A stretch of DNA of 30,440 nt from Gemmatimonadota bacterium. Its GTDB lineage: Bacteria > JBHIER01 > G020348925. Position 1 is the stretch's first letter, and each line of letters begins with the position of its first letter. The notes beneath the pieces are model-generated. The model did no database searches and had not been told where the DNA came from. It saw only the letters and a list, made by a program, of their open reading frames with translations. Where the stretch lies: contig CP070758.1 of the NCBI GenBank assembly GCA_020348925.1, forward strand, positions 2,525,719 to 2,556,158, given 5' to 3'. Below are positions 29,461 through 30,440 of the stretch, piece by piece. The translations under genes were made by a program, and so were the position numbers.

Positions 29461-30440
29461 TTAGAGGCTCAGCCAGTAGGAGAGCTTCGCCATGAAGATA
29501 TTGTCCGCATCCGTTTCCCACAACCGCTTCATGGAGCGTTGGAAACGGAAATCACCGTTATTCTCGTAATCGAATTTGTTGTGAGTCCAGACCAGGTAGA
29601 ACACAGAGCCGGGAGTATACTCCCACCTCAGAACCGCGCTTCCTCGGAGGGACGTATAGTTGAAATCCGGATTGTCAAAATAAATCGGCCCGGCAGCTCC
29701 GGCAGGACCGTCCGGATCAATCTCGTACTCATCATCCGCAAGCGTTATATCACTCCCATTATATCGATGAAAACTGTAGCTCTCCGGTCGGGCCAGCTCC
29801 TTGAAATTGTAGTAATCACCGGAGGAGATGAGCGGCTGCCCGTAGAACTGCAAACTCAGAGTAGGCGTGAACGTCCAATTCAGCCGTATCGTGGTGTTGA
29901 ATTCGGTCTGATCCATCTGGGCAAAGACGTACCGCCTGCCGTAGGTTGATGTGGCCAGGGGATCCTCGAACCAATCCACCCACTGGGCGTTCTCCTTGTT
30001 CCACCACAAATTCGGCTCGACACTCACCTCCATGTTCGTCGTCGGCTTCCACGCCACCTCAAACCACACACCGCGATCCCAGTTGCGTGTACCCCTCGAA
30101 TAGCCGTACGTACCCGAACTGAAAACCCACGGCTTGCGGCTGTCCGAACACATCCAAAAGCCGGCCTGCCAGCCCGGCGGATTGATCATGAGAGGACCGC
30201 CCCGGGTCCTCGTGTTGCTCACCGTCTCCGGATTGTACGCAATATTGTATTCAAACTCATAGTAGTTCTTGAATTGAAAATAGCCGTCCTGCCACACACC
30301 CCGCCAGGTATTGTTCCAACCGTAGTCGTAGTTTTGGAACACGGCGCCGATCAGCGAAACGTACCGGGTATATTTTCCGGGCTTGGTCCACTTGTAGCCG
30401 CCGCCGAGATGACCGTTGATCACATCCGTGCGCCACATGA
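29461..30440 (-). CDS. Outer-membrane beta-barrel protein, DUF5916-type (C-terminal part, runs off the window)
   Basis: At least 326 residues are present; the N-terminus lies beyond the right edge. The sequence consists of alternating aromatic-rich beta strands and short turns (WFEVAWKPTTNMEVSVEPN, FNTTIRLNWTFTPTLSLQFY), ending in a strand with a C-terminal SYWLSL. LRGSAVLRWEYTPGSVFYLV and WTHNKFDY near the end are typical of DUF5916 proteins of FCB bacteria, which carry an N-terminal carbohydrate-binding domain (CBM9-like) and a barrel. Membrane insertion is expected, but function is unknown. The family name rests on the C-terminal pattern; a TonB-type or other barrel is less likely. Confidence 0.75.
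   Translation of the reverse strand, partial: MWRTDVINGHLGGGYKWTKPGKYTRYVSLIGAVFQNYDYGWNNTWRGVWQDGYFQFKNYYEFEYNIAYNPETVSNTRTRGGPLMINPPGWQAGFWMCSDSRKPWVFSSGTYGYSRGTRNWDRGVWFEVAWKPTTNMEVSVEPNLWWNKENAQWVDWFEDPLATSTYGRRYVFAQMDQTEFNTTIRLNWTFTPTLSLQFYGQPLISSGDYYNFKELARPESYSFHRYNGSDITLADDEYEIDPDGPAGAAGPIYFDNPDFNYTSLRGSAVLRWEYTPGSVFYLVWTHNKFDYENNGDFRFQRSMKRLWETDADNIFMAKLSYWLSL

Noticed and set aside
29308-29949. Plus-strand open frame of about 213 codons
   Set aside because: It overlaps the DUF5916-type barrel gene on the other strand and crosses a repeat; there is no ribosome site.
1-30440. CRISPR array, tRNA or rRNA genes, complete insertion sequence or prophage
   Set aside because: No regularly spaced identical repeats, no cloverleaf or rRNA sequence and no transposase, integrase or phage gene was seen.

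Overview
The window reads as chromosomal DNA of a Gram-negative bacterium, most likely an uncultured lineage of the Fibrobacteres-Chlorobi-Bacteroidetes (FCB) neighbourhood. The evidence is indirect. There is an outer-membrane barrel of the DUF5916 type, a FISUMP-domain protein, dockerin-like calcium repeats on two secreted proteins, a PurF paralogue of a kind I know from Bacteroidetes-like genomes, and small DUF3788 and DUF3795 proteins. There is no 16S gene, tRNA or phylogenetic marker, so this placement is an inference. TGA is an ordinary stop codon here, as in lhr, the FMN split-barrel gene and the GT39 gene.

Layout. Bases 1-6870 carry single genes on the minus strand: a secreted Ntn hydrolase with a TPR tail, a SAM methyltransferase, a membrane-protein pair (SRPBCC plus a three-helix protein), a YaiI/UPF0178 protein, a CPBP intramembrane protease and an FGE-like lipoprotein. 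Bases 6974-9242 form a plus-strand operon. A promoter overlapped by a perfect 14-bp inverted repeat precedes a Tat-exported nitroreductase, an FMN split-barrel protein, a MarR regulator and a small lipoprotein. Bases 9322-11368 are minus-strand and partly decayed. They hold a beta-barrel gene interrupted by a TGA at a Trp position, intact DUF3788 and DUF3795 genes, and a junction of two gene remnants. A two-domain VOC gene follows. Bases 12696-17189 hold a full-length Lhr-type helicase on the plus strand, preceded by a good sigma-70-like promoter.

From 17743 to 26882 every gene is on the minus strand: a dockerin-FISUMP protein, a PurF paralogue without the glutaminase cysteine, an AlkD-type repair protein, a secreted GH57 enzyme with a CBM48-like module and a dockerin, and a tightly coupled pair of Ntn hydrolase and class III aminotransferase. 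A GT39/ArnT-like glycosyltransferase is on the plus strand at 27550-29115. A DUF5916-type outer-membrane barrel runs off the right edge.

How the genes may work together. The clearest functional unit is the MarR-controlled flavoenzyme operon, which looks like a self-regulated redox or xenobiotic response. The second is the Ntn hydrolase-aminotransferase pair, which suggests amide or amino-acid processing that starts outside the cytoplasm. The other genes look like unlinked accessory functions. The non-coding gaps carry several small repeated or palindromic elements: dRS3-like hairpins, a CCCTAA inverted repeat, a CCTCGGGTA hairpin present twice, and an array of degenerate octamers.
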